Assembly (NCBI GenBank): GCA_030765065.1
Contig: CM060986.1
Location: 77,927,573-77,991,572 of the forward strand
From: Deroplatys truncata
Taxonomy: Eukaryota > Arthropoda > Insecta > Mantodea > Mantidae
Length of the DNA stretch: 64,000 nt
Reading direction: 5' to 3'
Shown here: piece after piece, positions 10,883 through 22,604 of the stretch
Layout of the letters: every line of letters starts with the position of its first letter
Position numbering within the stretch: the first letter of the stretch is position 1
The notes under the pieces: model-generated
Databases searched by the model: none
Told to the model about the DNA's origin: nothing
What the model saw: the letters and a program-made list of their open reading frames with translations, nothing else
Program-made: the position numbers and the translations under genes

Positions 10883-12691
10883 AATAATAGCTTATAAGAT
10901 CTTCTCAAAAGATGGTATAATTAAGAAAATAATTCTAACTTCCTTGATATACAAACTTATTAGACAAAAGTAAGTCATTGACTTAGGAGCCATGGATATA
11001 GTTCGTGTAAAACTTCCAGTTTAATATCTTGAATGGCTTTTGAGATAATGGGTGATGAATTTGTCAGATTAACATAACGGGATAGAGGTTTCTATATCCA
11101 CCTTGAAGAGCATGAAACGGCCACTCATATTGTTCACTCGTACTTTAAAAGAAATGAACTATTTCGGTACAAAGTAATAGCATACAAAAGCAAGTGGTTG
11201 GAATATTTGCGATGTAAAAGCAAATGAAGTTATGAAGCAACAGTCTCCACTCTGCACCTTACTCCAAGGTCTCGGAGGGTAAGGACAGATATAGCGCCAT
11301 GGCTAATCAAGACAAACGGTCTACACTGGGAGTTCCTCTATTTTCTTTTATTTAAAATTGCCTTTTCTTCCCTCCCTTTGGACCTATTTTGATATGACAT
11401 AAATTCTACTTGTTTTGGGTGAACTGGGACGGTGTGATGACGCGATTATTCATCCACTTTATGGTACTGCTTCTTTATTGCCGAAATAAAATTCAGATAT
11501 TTGACATAATTCTACTTGATGCGCGTATTATACAGTTCATATGGAATTTAAACAGTTGGCCTTGGAGAAATGTGTTTCACAGCGAAGTAACATTTCTTCC
11601 ACTGTCTTATTATCGTAATGCACGGCGGAAGAAGTTATGAGTGCAGTGTAATTTAATTCTGGAGTTTCCTCAAGCAGCCAAAACAGGTGAGCAAGTTGTA
11701 CTGTGGGAGGTTGAAGCGAAAGAATAATAACTGTTCGCAAACAAAAGACCTACTCCTTTGTGTTGCTACCAGGATGTCACGGAACCATATACAGGGTGCT
11801 TCAAGAATATAGTGTCACCTTAACTATGTTTAATTCGAATTTGGTTTGGTTAATTAACCATTGAATGGTTACTTGGCTAACTTGATGCATAAACTGCAAA
11901 GTCTTGTACTTCTTTACTCGAAACTTTGAATTATTGTTTACCCTCAGCTACGTTAAATTTATAAAACTTGATTAAATTATGGGCACAATTTTAATGCAAT
12001 ACTTAAAACAACGTTTTGAGTTATGGGTTGTTAAACAAAATTAAGTTTTGTTTCGGATATTTTCACAAGAAATAAGTAAGGTTAAACTTCTCACGTACTA
12101 AATTACTTCATTCCTCCAAAACAGACAAAAATTGGTTGTTTATAAGCAATGAATAGCATTTTAAAATAGCCTGAAAAACTTAAATCTAAACAATGATGTA
12201 CTTAATTGTGTTGGATTTCTAATAGAAATTCATCTTTTGAACACAGAGTCGCAGTTCTAATTTTGACCTAGCACTGCGAAAGATTGTTGCGGCCTGTACA
12301 TTTTTTAGAACATGTGAAGGTCTAACAGATAAGTTTGCAGCCTTCATCCTCAAGCTCTTGCATCTCGGATTAATTATCTAAAAGCCCTAGATACAGAATT
12401 TAGTGTATATAGCGCTGTACGACTTTTAAGGAAAAGCAGCGCCCAGGATATGTTCAAATACAGTCATACCGCGATGCTTATGTACACGCCATTCAGTGTG
12501 TTCCCATACAAATGACCTTAGTTGCGTAGCAACCTTTTTCTGCTAAAAACCACGAACAATCTGCAAGATAACAAATGTACCTCGGAAACGCTAATGCTGT
12601 AAAAATTTTTTTACAGAAAACGTATTGTAACGATTTCTGATTATTTCTATATTATGGTTTTGCTTCTATTATGGCTTATTCGAAAATAATG
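10883..12691. other. unassigned stretch
   Basis: Mixed composition. Patches around 11250-11330 and 11620-11720 are less AT-rich but show no protein or repeat I recognise. Confidence 0.45.
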
Positions 12692-12890
12692 AAGGTTTCA
12701 CGGGCTGTTTACGGACCGCTCAGGATATATATTTTATTTATCAATCGAATTTTAGGGTTTAATACTTCTTTTGTGTTATCCTGTTCAGAGATGGACACAT
12801 AGACGCACACACGAATGGTCTTCTAAAGATATTTTTTTTATGTTTACAGGTCCCTAAATACCTGTTTCAGGGTGAAATATAACACTTGCT
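12692..12890 (-). mobile_element. Helentron-like element, short diverged fragment
   Basis: Minus-strand fragment of the 5' third: TTTCACGGGCTGTTT, a CACACACGAA remnant of the CA tract, then AGGTCCCTAAATACCTGTTTC, which matches the family's CTCAAAACATGTATTTCC block with many changes. Confidence 0.5.
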
Positions 12891-13472
12891 CTACTCAGAG
12901 GAGCTAAACATTGGAGAAAATACAAATTGCAATAAGCATTCAAGTGATTCATTGATTCATGCTTATTGCTTATAAATAGACAACGCCCAGGAGAAACCCT
13001 TATAGATTATTGCTATTAAAACTTGAAGGCCTTTCGATTCTTAACTTCCGTATTTAGGCCATATCACCAATCAGAATACAGCTTAACTTTTCAAGGACAT
13101 GTCAGCTGTTTCAGAATAGCGTTTGATTACTCAGAACATGCGACATGCACGATAACTAACCTCTCGTATTCTTATCAAAATGAGGTTTTGTCATATTTAA
13201 TGAAGGGTAAGGCTTTTCCGCTACCGTTTACATATTAGCAGATTTGCTTCTTTATTGTAACATAGCTGGATGTTGTGGCTTTTGGCATTATCATTAATAG
13301 TAGCATATTTATATCGTGGGGCAAAACCTTCATACCAAATCCTTTGTATGAAAATAGAGTAATATCAAAGGCAGACATTTGCTTCTAAGATAAAAAATTT
13401 GGAAAGCTGCTGCTTCTTATGAAACTTAACATGTTTTCAATAGTTATGTGGACCATTTAGGTTGGGACTGTA

Positions 13473-13766
13473 CAATATCTCCAAAACTAAGCGTTGTAGA
13501 AAGAAATGTCTTTAATAAAAGTTGCTTGATATTATGGAGGAAAGTAAATCCATTAGTCGTGTTTTATCTGGAGGACTTATGATAGTCATTTTAGGATCAA
13601 CTTAGTTTGACCCTAATTGTATGTTCCGATTTAAAAACTTAAATAGACCCTAAAATGACTATTATAAACTCCTCCAAACAAAACAGACTAACGACATTTA
13701 CTTTCCCCATACCAAGCAACTTTTATTAAAGACATTTCTTTCTACAACGTTTAGTCTTGGATATTC
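13473..13766. repeat. long hairpin / foldback (arms about 130 bp)
   Basis: The left arm (13473 to about 13607) is the inverse complement of the right arm (about 13635-13766). Shared blocks include CGTTGTAGAAAGAAATGTCT, TTTAATAAAAGTTGCTTG, GGAAAGTAAAT, and ATAGTCATTTTAGG near the tip. The arms differ by scattered substitutions and small indels, and the loop is only about 26 bases. I see no target duplication. It could be a foldback MITE or a host hairpin locus able to give long double-stranded RNA. Confidence 0.8.
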
Positions 13767-13954
13767 TCTCTTCTCCTTCTGCGTAGTGTCTGATCACTAA
13801 GTACGACAACTACTTAACATTAAGCGGAGGTGAAGTAATTGTTGCTAGGCCAAGAGGGGGTTGTAAACGAGTAACAGACCCCAACTAGCAACAGGTGTCA
13901 TTTCTGAAACTGTTTAATTGTTCATTACGAATCAAACTTTATTGGAACCTTTTT

Positions 13955-14758
13955 AGTTTCTCTACTACGTAATAGTAAGTAGGGGAAGCATTTCATCCAC
14001 ACAAAAATGTGATACCGAGATTTCAGCGGAAGTACGTGTTTTGAGGCTCTCTCAATCCAAATAAAGCATTTTTCGAAACATGTCCGTGTGTGCTTCTATG
14101 AATACGATAACTCAAAAACGAAAAATGTTGGATAAGTACCAAACTTGGCATTTAGGTTCAATGTCTTCCAAAACTTCAAGAAAATCGCCCATCCCAAACT
14201 ACCCTTTACATGGAACATTTTTAGAACATTTTGCTTTTCTCACAAATGGTCCAACGATTCTGATTAAAGTATCGTAAATTTAGATATTTTTGCAGCAAAT
14301 AAAATGCATATCTTGAATTTTTTTAGAATGTTCCCAAAAGTCCTCTTCATTCTGAAGGACTTTTGCATAATTGTTAAATCGTAAGAGGTAGACAAAGTGT
14401 TACTACACTAAAAATGTAGATATCGTTAAAACAGACAATGTATCATATACATTTCGTTGTCGAGTGAACCATTTCCGACATATCCCTTGTTATTTGTTTG
14501 AATTTTCCAAAACTTACACTTTCCCTCAAATGGAAATTCGTTCTTCTTTTTTTATGTTCTGGACATGCAACTAGAATTCAATGTTTCACATAGCAACCAG
14601 CTCTTAGAAGATTTGACTATCCCTTAAAGCCTGCCATATTCCCCTTGCACCTACAAGAAAATTAGCAATAAGATTAACATGAAATAGATGGAGAATAAGT
14701 ATTTGTAAAAATAGTTTGAACAAGAGTAGAGAATGTAATGTGAGTGTAACACATCAGA
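13955..14758 (+). mobile_element. Helentron-like element, full-length subfamily A copy
   Basis: Begins AGTTTCTCTACTACGTA after TTTT and ends CACATCAGA before TTTG. An inverted copy of the start (AGTAGAGAATGT) lies about 30 bases from the 3' end, followed by the hairpin ATGTG-AGTGTAA-CACAT. The internal TG tract is short here (CCGTGTGTGC). 804 bp, no coding capacity. Insertion lies between T residues on both sides. Confidence 0.85.
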
Positions 14759-15809
14759 TTTGTTGTTTTACTGTTCGTAATTTTCATCCTCAAAGTATCA
14801 TTTGAATCAAGCTCTAGTTCCTCTTGGTTATTACCTATATAATTATGAAATTGGACTAATCGTTTCATGATATTGTCCCTAATTTTTTTACGTTCTTGTT
14901 AGATTTCACGACATTCTCCTAATAATATCTATATTCATCTTAATCGCCATTATTTTGGTCAGCTAAGGGGAAAACAAAATAGGGTTGCGAAGAAAGAAAC
15001 CTTCACTTTGGGCAATTCTCTACCCTACTGTTACATACTTCAGTAGTTTATTAAATGCTAGCATGGCTTAAACTAAGCTATACAACAAAATGTTATTCAT
15101 CTTAGTTATATTTGTCTTTTCAGCTTAAATTTAAAAATAGATGTTCCACTATAAAGTGCTCCCAAAGTCCCTTCAACAGTTATGAGTGCCAATCATCTTT
15201 GATTTTCCTTGATCCTATCCCGTTTTTCACAAATCATTTGGCAGCACAGCAGCGGGATTCGAAAACAGCTAACTTCCAACATGTCAAATAATTTGCGTGC
15301 TAGTCCCTAAAAGATAACTTAAATGTCTCTAATTCCTACCACAAAACTCCACAAGAAATCACAATGCTGATACTGACAAAGGTTCAGTATGTTAAACCTA
15401 ATTACATGTACATGGATTAAAAGCTGAATTTTAATATTTTATACTTAAATGAACTGTATTACTGTTTTAACTTGCAAGAAGAGGTAATATGTGACAGATT
15501 CTGCGGATTTAATGTTTTTATATTCCAATAAAGCATTTCCAAATGCTTGTTTACGGATATCTTATTTTTATAATTTTGTGTTGATGCCATTTCTAGCATT
15601 GTTGCGTTCAATTCTCATAGCTGATGACTGGTACATGGTCTTTTCGTAATGTTTGTATTATGAAAGAAATTGGCATATTCCCAGGTAGAAAGTATCAAAT
15701 TTGTGGTCTAACAATGCATGAATTTGTTTATTACAACAGGTTGGAATCAAATAATCAAGTTGATACTGACTTTTATTTGTAGTAACGTATTAATCACTCT
15801 TTAATGTTT
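14759..15809. other. unassigned AT-rich stretch
   Basis: Separates two same-oriented Helentron-like copies. No gene or repeat recognised. Confidence 0.5.
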
Positions 15810-16655
15810 ACTTTCTCTACTACGTATGGTAAGTAGCGGAAGTATTGTATTCCACCCAAAAATTCGATACCGAGATTTCACCAAAAATACATGTTTTGAG
15901 ACCCCCTGAATCCAAAAAAAAAATTTCTGGAAACATGTCCGTGTGTGTGTCTGTGTGTGCATGTGTGTGTGACTGTGAACAGCATAACTCAGAAACGAAC
16001 AGTCGGATAAGCACCAAACTTGGTATTTAGGTTCAGTATCTTCCAGAGATGCGACACGAAGGTTTTCAAGAAAATCTCCCACCCCAGATCACCCTTTACA
16101 TGGAACATTTTTCGAAAATTTTAATTTCCTCACAAATGGCTTTAACGATCTTGATTAAAATATCATATGTTTAAGATATTTTCATGACAAATGAAATGCA
16201 TATCTCGAATTTTCTGGGAATGTCTCCAAAAGTATTCTTCATTGCGAACGACTTTTCCATAACTTTAAACCATAAGAGAGAGAGACAAAATTTTACTTCA
16301 CAAAAAATGTAGAGCGCGTTAAAATACACAATTTATGTCATATACATTTTTTTTGTTGAGTGAACCAAGGCTTGTTATTTCCTTAAATTTCTCAATACTT
16401 ATACTGTTTCTCAAATGGAAATTCGTTATTCATTTTTTTGTCCTGGTATAATGCAAAGAGAATGTAATACTCCACATAGCAACCAGCTCTTAAAATATTT
16501 GACTATCGCTTAAAGCCTACCAATTTCTCTTGCGTCTACAAGAAAATTAGCAATAAGATTAACATCTCGATTAACATGAAGCTTATGGAGAATAAGCGTT
16601 TCTAAAAATAGTTTGTACAAGAGTAGGGAAAGTCATGTGAGTATAACACTTCAGA
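15810..16655 (+). mobile_element. Helentron-like element, best full-length subfamily A copy
   Basis: 846 bp. It starts ACTTTCTCTACTACGTATGG after GTTT and ends CTTCAGA before TTTTG. The inverted 12-mer AGTAGGGAAAGT and hairpin ATGTG-AGTATAA-CACTT lie at the 3' end. The internal TG tract (about 15940-15972) is interrupted. It is nearly colinear with the copies at 13955 and 34309. Short open frames in it are shared across copies only because the DNA is shared; none looks like a conserved protein. Confidence 0.85.
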
Positions 16656-17101
16656 TTTTGTATTTACATCTCCTACCTATAAACAAGAATTTGGGAAATT
16701 CCTACCCAGGTCCCTACACTTACTAAAACAACATAAATGTTTCTATGTTTAACAGCATGTTCTTACAGTTGACAACATAGAAATTCCGGCTAACTATTCG
16801 TATAAAACACAGCAACTACTTTTAGAGGCAGAGGCAATTACAATATGTCATCAAATATAATGTTTGTAACTGAAAACGTTTATACGAGAATCGTTTAATT
16901 CCTAATGAATCTGTGTTATCACTGAATATATCAGTAGGACTACCTAAATGGAATGTGTACCAACTCTCGTGGGGAATTTCTCTGACAAGGACGTATGGTT
17001 ATGTTTATTTTAGAGGCTGGTGTTTATTTTAGAAGCTGACGATAAAAACACTGTTTTTAACTCTTTGTGTTTCGTTTAGCCTACTTGTTTTTTTTCTTTA
17101 G

Positions 17102-17188
17102 TGTTGCATCCATCAACATGTTTGACTTTGTGAAAGCGTGTCACAGGCAGCGGTATTCATCTCCGAAAAAAGTCACTTTAGAGCAAAA
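17102..17188 (+). CDS. candidate internal exon (unassigned protein)
   Basis: A strong acceptor-like tract (CTTGTTTTTTTTCTTTAG) ends at 17101, and a donor-like GTAAGC begins at 17189. The 87-base interval has a frame open throughout, reading VASINMFDFVKACHRQRYSSPKKVTLEQ. It is also consistent with an ATG start at 17118. I do not recognise the peptide. Splice-like borders plus an open frame in AT-rich DNA are suggestive only; the interval could be chance or part of an unrecognised transposon. Confidence 0.2.
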
Positions 17189-17934
17189 GTAAGCAGTATT
17201 GAAAGTTATGCTCTTATTGGAATTTCTGAAATTGATAAATGAGGGAGGTTAGCGAATAAGAGGAAAGAGTAACAGGGAGCGAGATATGGAAAGAGAGAAA
17301 TCTATAAAGGTGGAAGGGTAGGGGGAAATGTATGGGGAGTTGGAGTTGAAGGTTAGTTTTACGAGAGAACTTATGGAGGCTTTGTGAAAAATAAACAAAT
17401 CTATAAAATTTAGGCTTGCCCGTGTCGCTATTGCCATGCCAGATTTTTATGATCCAGATGTTCCCAAAACAAATGTGTCTGTTTTATGGCAAACCTCGGA
17501 GTGATTTAAAAATTAAAAACTGCGACTCGAGGCGAGAATTAGTATGAAAAGTTTTATTTTTTCCCCTCTCCAAATCTGTTATGTAATATTTTGTTAGGCT
17601 ATTCGCGCATTTTAACGGCGCTCTTTGGACAGCAAGGGTCGTTAGCTTCAGATATTTGTGTCGTTAACCGCAGTGGTATCTCAAACAACGGATCGCGACC
17701 CCCAAAAGCGTTGGTGTTGTCATTAAAGCAAGCAAATTCCAAACGAATGGACTGGGTCATATAAGTTTATAAGCCATAAGAAAGAAAATTGTGGCATGAA
17801 ATGCACATCTACAGGATGTCAAAATAAGGTAGGCCGAAGTTTGACATATTCCACACAAATAGAAGAAGAAAATGCTATACGGACATGGTCTGGAAAGCTT
17901 TACTTCGTGTTACAATTCATAGTACTTACATTGG
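17189..17934. other. unassigned stretch
   Basis: Contains purine-rich sequence at 17240-17350 (AGAGGAAAG, GGGAGCGAG) and a GC-richer patch at 17600-17720 with GATCGCGACCCCC. The latter vaguely resembles a hAT terminus, but no partner end was found. Confidence 0.4.
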
Positions 17935-18424
17935 ATTGAATTGTGAAGCGGAGAGGATTTGGCACCGATCCAGGAGACACCAGGAGTGACGGCACAGCAA
18001 TACCAGGGTCCTTACAGTTTCCAAATATAAATGCCCCGGCAGTCGAACAGGCAGACAGGGGACCCTGCACCACATGGAGTCCAACGTTCCCTTCTTATAC
18101 CCCGGCAACCAGTCCAGGCCAGCCGAGGGACGTAGAAACTTCACAGAGAGCATCCTTTTCCCCTGCCCCGCTGCACCGAAACACCATCGCCGACAATTTC
18201 AACCTTGAGATAGATCAAACGGGGTGAAGGATGAGTGAAATTGTTAATTGAGGGACGGGAAATTTGGGGGGGGGGTGAAAGAAACCACTCCAGCATTCGT
18301 CCTGATGATCCGGGAAAACCCCCAAGAATCCCATGTGTCAGAGTGGGCGATCACAGGGAATTGAACACGGGATCTTTTGAATACGGGCCACAGGTGTTAC
18401 CACTGAGCCATTCCGCTCGATCAT
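17935..18424 (-). mobile_element. tRNA-headed SINE (family F, copy 2)
   Basis: The minus-strand head starts near 18424 with an A box TGGCTCAGTGG and a B box GTGTTCAATTCCC, then GATCGCCCACTCTGAC. The last phrase matches the copy at 7098. A GC-rich body of about 400 bases follows, including a C-run at about 18265-18275 on the minus strand. Composition is strikingly GC-rich compared with the flanks, so this copy is probably younger than that at 7098. Open frames on both strands across it are not genes. Confidence 0.7.
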
Positions 18425-18692
18425 CGTACATTAATCTTGAGAAATGTGCAGAAAAAACATACCACCATACCACATGAAATTCTTACATGAAATGTTTAAA
18501 ATTCGCCTTTGATTACGTCCGGTTAAGTTCTAATTCTTAGGTTCAGCGCCAATGTTTTATATTCCATTTAAACGAAGGTAATGTTGACATGCAACTCACT
18601 TCATTGTCTTATTACATAGTATTCAGCTGTTTATTGTTCATCACAGACTTGGATTCTGGTACAGTACAATGGAATTGCACACAAATGCGGAG

Positions 18693-19361
18693 TTCGTCTT
18701 TCTCTACCCAGTAGATATATTCTTATGTTGTTTCTTCAAATTGTTCAAACCAAAGCTTATTTTTCTACCTAGTTCATGTTATTCGAAATAATCCTTTACA
18801 TAAATAGTTTCATTACATATTTGTTTTTAGGTTAAAGAGAGAGAAGGGAAATTGAATCCGTAATCAGGTATCTAAAAGGCGACTCGCTTTATGCCAGCCT
18901 AGAAATTCCACATTTCTCCATGACATCGATGAAAACAACTGAAAACCACAGTACTTAAGTGACAGCATATATAACGATTCAACCAGTAGTAACGGATATT
19001 TTGAAAAATGGCTGATGCTGAAAAATGTTTATTAGAAGTAAATTGTGTTTTGAAGAGATACACGTGTGAGCAGGTCTTTTAAACAAAATCGTTACGTCCA
19101 TTTTTGAGAAAACTAACGGTAGCTGGTGCCAGTTTCTTAAAAATCTTCGTGTTGCATCAATGGAGGATACATGAGTTTAAATGACAAGTTTGGTATTTCT
19201 CAGACCATTTGTGTTTTAAGATTTTCACACCCTCAGACCTTTTTCTAAACAAGTTTTTGTCTTTCGATTCAAGTTGCCTCAAAAATTTATTTCCGGTGAA
19301 TTTAATTCCGGCATCGAATTTTTCAACCACGTACCTATCCTACGTACGTGGCAGAGAAAGT
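18693..19361 (-). mobile_element. Helentron-like element, subfamily B copy
   Basis: The 5' end is well preserved on the minus strand at 19361: ACTTTCTCTGCCACGTACGTAGG after a T. Internal blocks (CCGGTGAATTTAATTCCGG, GGATACATGAGTTTAAATG) match diverged family sequence. The 3' end is cut within the inverted 12-mer (CTTTCTCTA near 18700), so the hairpin is missing. Confidence 0.7.
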
Positions 19362-19539
19362 AGTAATATCAAGTCGTTAACAACTGACGTATCAAGTTCC
19401 GGGCTCTGCCGGACGAAACATAACTTGAACGCTTAGTATAAGGGATGTAATGGTATATGTGTTTGTAGTGAATAGAGAAAGTCGTGTTAATGTTTCACAT
19501 TATGATTTGGTATTACACCACCATCGTTTTTTGTTTCAG

Positions 19540-19617
19540 AATCCATGGTAGTACCAGCAGAGAGGTCGTTAGGCATGGTGTTGCTCGTCCTGATGTGCTC
19601 CATCCTCGTGACGTCAT
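19540..19617 (+). CDS. candidate first coding exon with signal peptide (unassigned)
   Basis: An acceptor-like tract (CGTTTTTTGTTTCAG) ends at 19539, and five bases later an ATG in good context opens at 19545. The frame reads MVVPAERSLGMVLLVLMCSILVTS, a short polar N-terminus followed by a hydrophobic run typical of a secretory signal. It then meets a stop at 19623. A donor-like GTAGGT at 19618 would end the exon before that stop. The following 130 bases are GC-richer than the surroundings. No neighbouring exon could be linked. It may be the start of a secreted protein, or chance. Confidence 0.25.
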
Positions 19618-19625
19618 GTAGGTAG

Positions 19626-22179
19626 CGCGACATCTGCAGCAGCTGAACAAATGGACTTTCTTCAGTAATGCCTGCAGCATCACCACTTCGGTCCCTTCCT
19701 CCGATGAAGAACTAAAAGTTCAAATGCGATGAGGACTGGACTATAAAATGGATTAAAATGTATTACCAAGGTGTGGAAATTGTGAAAACCTTTCAACAAC
19801 ACTAACAAGATTGTAAATTAGGATACTAACATGCTGTTATCTGAGCAACTAGTCCAGTTGTAAACAGTTTATATCTGAAAGTAATGTATCAAAGCTCGGC
19901 CAATATTGCAAAGCAAAAATTTTCGTTCATATTTAACAAGGCTAAGGGTGGGCTGTTTTACTACTGAGAAACTAAAACTCCATCCACTAATGGTAGATTC
20001 TTCGTTAGAATTTTGGTAACAGTACTATGGATTTTGTTTTCATAAAACAGTCCTTCAAAAGCAAACAGTCACAAGACTGTATTCTTGAATAAGTAGAAGA
20101 TATGATTTTTATAAAAACAGGTTTTTTCGATTCACATTATTCCTGTCTTTTCAAATTAATACAGATTTCGTTTTTATGGCAATGGCACACGAAGATGTCA
20201 TGACATGAACAGAAACACTATTGTGTTTCTGCCAATTCTGCTAGGGGTTGTGTGGTTAAGAATTAACCACTCTACAGAACTATTTAAGTAATGCTTGCAA
20301 CACCAGGAAATATTTAAATCTTAAGACCATGATGGCCCTGGAATTCTAGATAAAAAAAATTTTAGTAGTATTGTGTTTGCTCGGATGGATTGTTTTTCGT
20401 TACAATTTGGTATTTACTCGCTGCTTTACATTGGATTTTGTGGAATATCTTGAGAGAAAATAGAGTAACAATACAGGTCTGTGACACAAAAGAAGAGGTT
20501 TATTTTCTTCTTACATACTCTTGTGACATATATATAATAAACATTTGCCGATTTTCTGCGTTCAAGACAGGTATACCCTTGAGGAAAATTATTCTATTAG
20601 TCATTAACAGGCCCTGGAAACTATTCTACCAACCTGTTGCTTCGATAATTATTAATTGTTAATCTATAGTCACTCAAGCAGAGCTCAGGTCTGGAACTGA
20701 TGCTAGCTGAACATCTCCTACATGATCTGCAAGACGCTGTCAGAGAAGACAAAATATGGCTATAAGTTCCTAAGAAACAGAAGGTGCGAAGTTTTTCTGA
20801 AGAATATCAAAGCCTTTAGAATGTTCACCGAGTATAAAAGGAGAGATCCTCACTTTGTCTCTTTCTACCCAAAAATGTTACTACACTATTGCAGTAATGA
20901 TAGTAATAACATTTTCCCTCAAGATGTTAAGAACAAAGAAATAACAAGCAATATATGCGGTATGACTATACAATTCGGTCTATATGGAAACCATAAATTT
21001 ATGATCTCTAAGAAATTTCTTGTCATATAATTCCTACATTTGTACGAGTCAGTTAACGATGTCCGTCTAGTATTTTCTGAAAGACTTGGACATGTATCGC
21101 CCTAATTCTCGAGGCTGTAGTACATAACGTAAGACTTCTTTTAGCAGGGATGAGCTGATCCAAATTTCGGCTATTCTTTCCTGTAAAGTATAGAGCTATA
21201 ATAATTACAACAATTACTGGTACTCATGTACTTATACAGTTATACTAAACCGAGTTTTATATCCCAGGTCTCCTGGTTTCTCGGAGACGTCATTCGTAGG
21301 AAGGACAGCTAATACTTCCTCTCGCTTTTGTGTGCAATCCTAGACGGATTACTTCATCACCAATTCTGTGACTCTGCTTGCGGGATCACACATTCATCTT
21401 AACTTAATTTGGCAAATCAGATTGATGTGGTACCAAACAATCTGACCGTTTGTACTCAACAAATTCCCTATCCAGTAAAAAACCAACAATGTAGCCATAA
21501 ATTATAATCTATATTGCACTAAGACAATCTGTATACTATGTACTTGAAATGTACTAAAGAACACGCCCCACTTCCGTTCCCAATTTACCTCAGTAACACT
21601 CTAGGAACCCGCAAAAGGTTCTGATGCTTATTATCAAAACGTGCATGCGGTAGAAAAATCTAAGATCAGTTTTGAATCCAACAAATTAGAAAACTATAAA
21701 TACCATAATTTTACAGGCCTGTGAAATTGTGACTTCAAGGTATTTCACACAATTACCTCATAAGCTTATAATCGAAGAATTTGCTGTAGGGAGTTATTGG
21801 CAAATCCATACCTGGGATGTTCTGGTAAAATAAGTTTGTATATATCTGATTTGTATTTTCAGTCTAAGACGATGTACATATTGGCTGAACTTTAACATGT
21901 GTATGTGAATGTAACAAAGGATGGAAGGTTGAGTAGATGAATTAAAATATAAGACTGAGAATGTAGCAGACATACGGTGCTTGGATATAGAAGTGCTTGT
22001 GACACTTTGGTGGTGGGTAAATTTTGTATTATTTGTGACGGTAAACAGCAGCTGAGAAAAATAAAATACGAGAGCTGGAACTTCAATAATAGCAACTATA
22101 TACTTTCATGTGGTACTTTAAATAATTAAAGTTTTTACAGTTCAACAGCGTTATCTGTAGCCCATTGCTAGAGATGTGG
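19626..22179. other. unassigned stretch with short open frames
   Basis: Mostly AT-rich. Two open frames of about 90 and 102 codons (20390-20662 and 20722-21030, plus strand) lie in series, but neither shows a recognisable motif and their codon composition follows the AT-rich background. I treat them as chance. A moderately GC-rich block at 21240-21420 is unassigned. Confidence 0.4.
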
Positions 22180-22560
22180 AAGTAACCTTGATGGTTCCAA
22201 TAGAGCAGTCTGCTGGCTTAGATGTCTACAACAGTTCTGAAGCGAATGCCGCGAAGTGGTTCCTTCCTCATAGGAATAAAGTTAAAATCACAGGGGGTAG
22301 TATGGTGGAGGGTAGAGTACTTCCCAGCCCCATCGATCGAATATAGCAGCCACAGCTTGCGATGTACGCGCCTGAACATTGTCGTGCAAAATTACTGAGA
22401 ATTCACTGCATCTTTCTTAAGGCTGGTCGCAAGTTGTCTTCCAAAAATGAATATAGTATTCTATAGTGGTGGAATAAGCGAGATATGGGAATATGGTGGT
22501 AACCCTGACTCCATGCATTTGAAGTGCTACAGTGGTGGACTGACTTCGGAGAAAACAGTA
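22180..22560 (-). pseudogene. mariner-superfamily transposase fragment (catalytic part)
   Basis: The minus-strand translation gives ILHDNVQARTSQAVAAIFDR, then WGWEVLYPPPY, and further on the stretch KEPLRGIRFRT. This is the signature around the second catalytic aspartate (HDN, about 22378-22386) and the following motif of mariner/SETMAR-type transposases. Upstream residues resembling YYIHFWKTTCDQP fit the segment just before HDN. The third catalytic motif, expected as HPPYSPDLSP, reads PPPYYPL, so its aspartate is lost. Several stops interrupt it. No TIRs were found, so it is a fragment rather than a whole element. Confidence 0.65.
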
Positions 22561-22604
22561 CAAAGATAAAACAAATAAATAAAAATCATTAACTTATATT
22601 CGTA

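Noticed and set aside
15801-16082. Minus-strand frames of 61-93 codons in the Helentron-like copies, repeated at 34261-34588
   Set aside because: Similarity between copies is DNA-level; frames differ in extent and are broken in other copies, and the histidine/threonine runs come from the TG tract.
17640-17720. hAT-like terminus (GATCGCGACCCCC)
   Set aside because: No matching inverted end or 8-bp duplication found within several kilobases.
18235-18477. Open frames across the SINE at 17935-18424
   Set aside because: They cross the tRNA-like head and B box of a repeat, so they are incidental.
20390-21030. Two consecutive plus-strand open frames of about 90 and 102 codons
   Set aside because: Amino-acid composition follows the AT-rich background, there is no recognisable motif, and no splice or promoter signal links them. 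Lengths are within chance for 64 kb of mixed composition.
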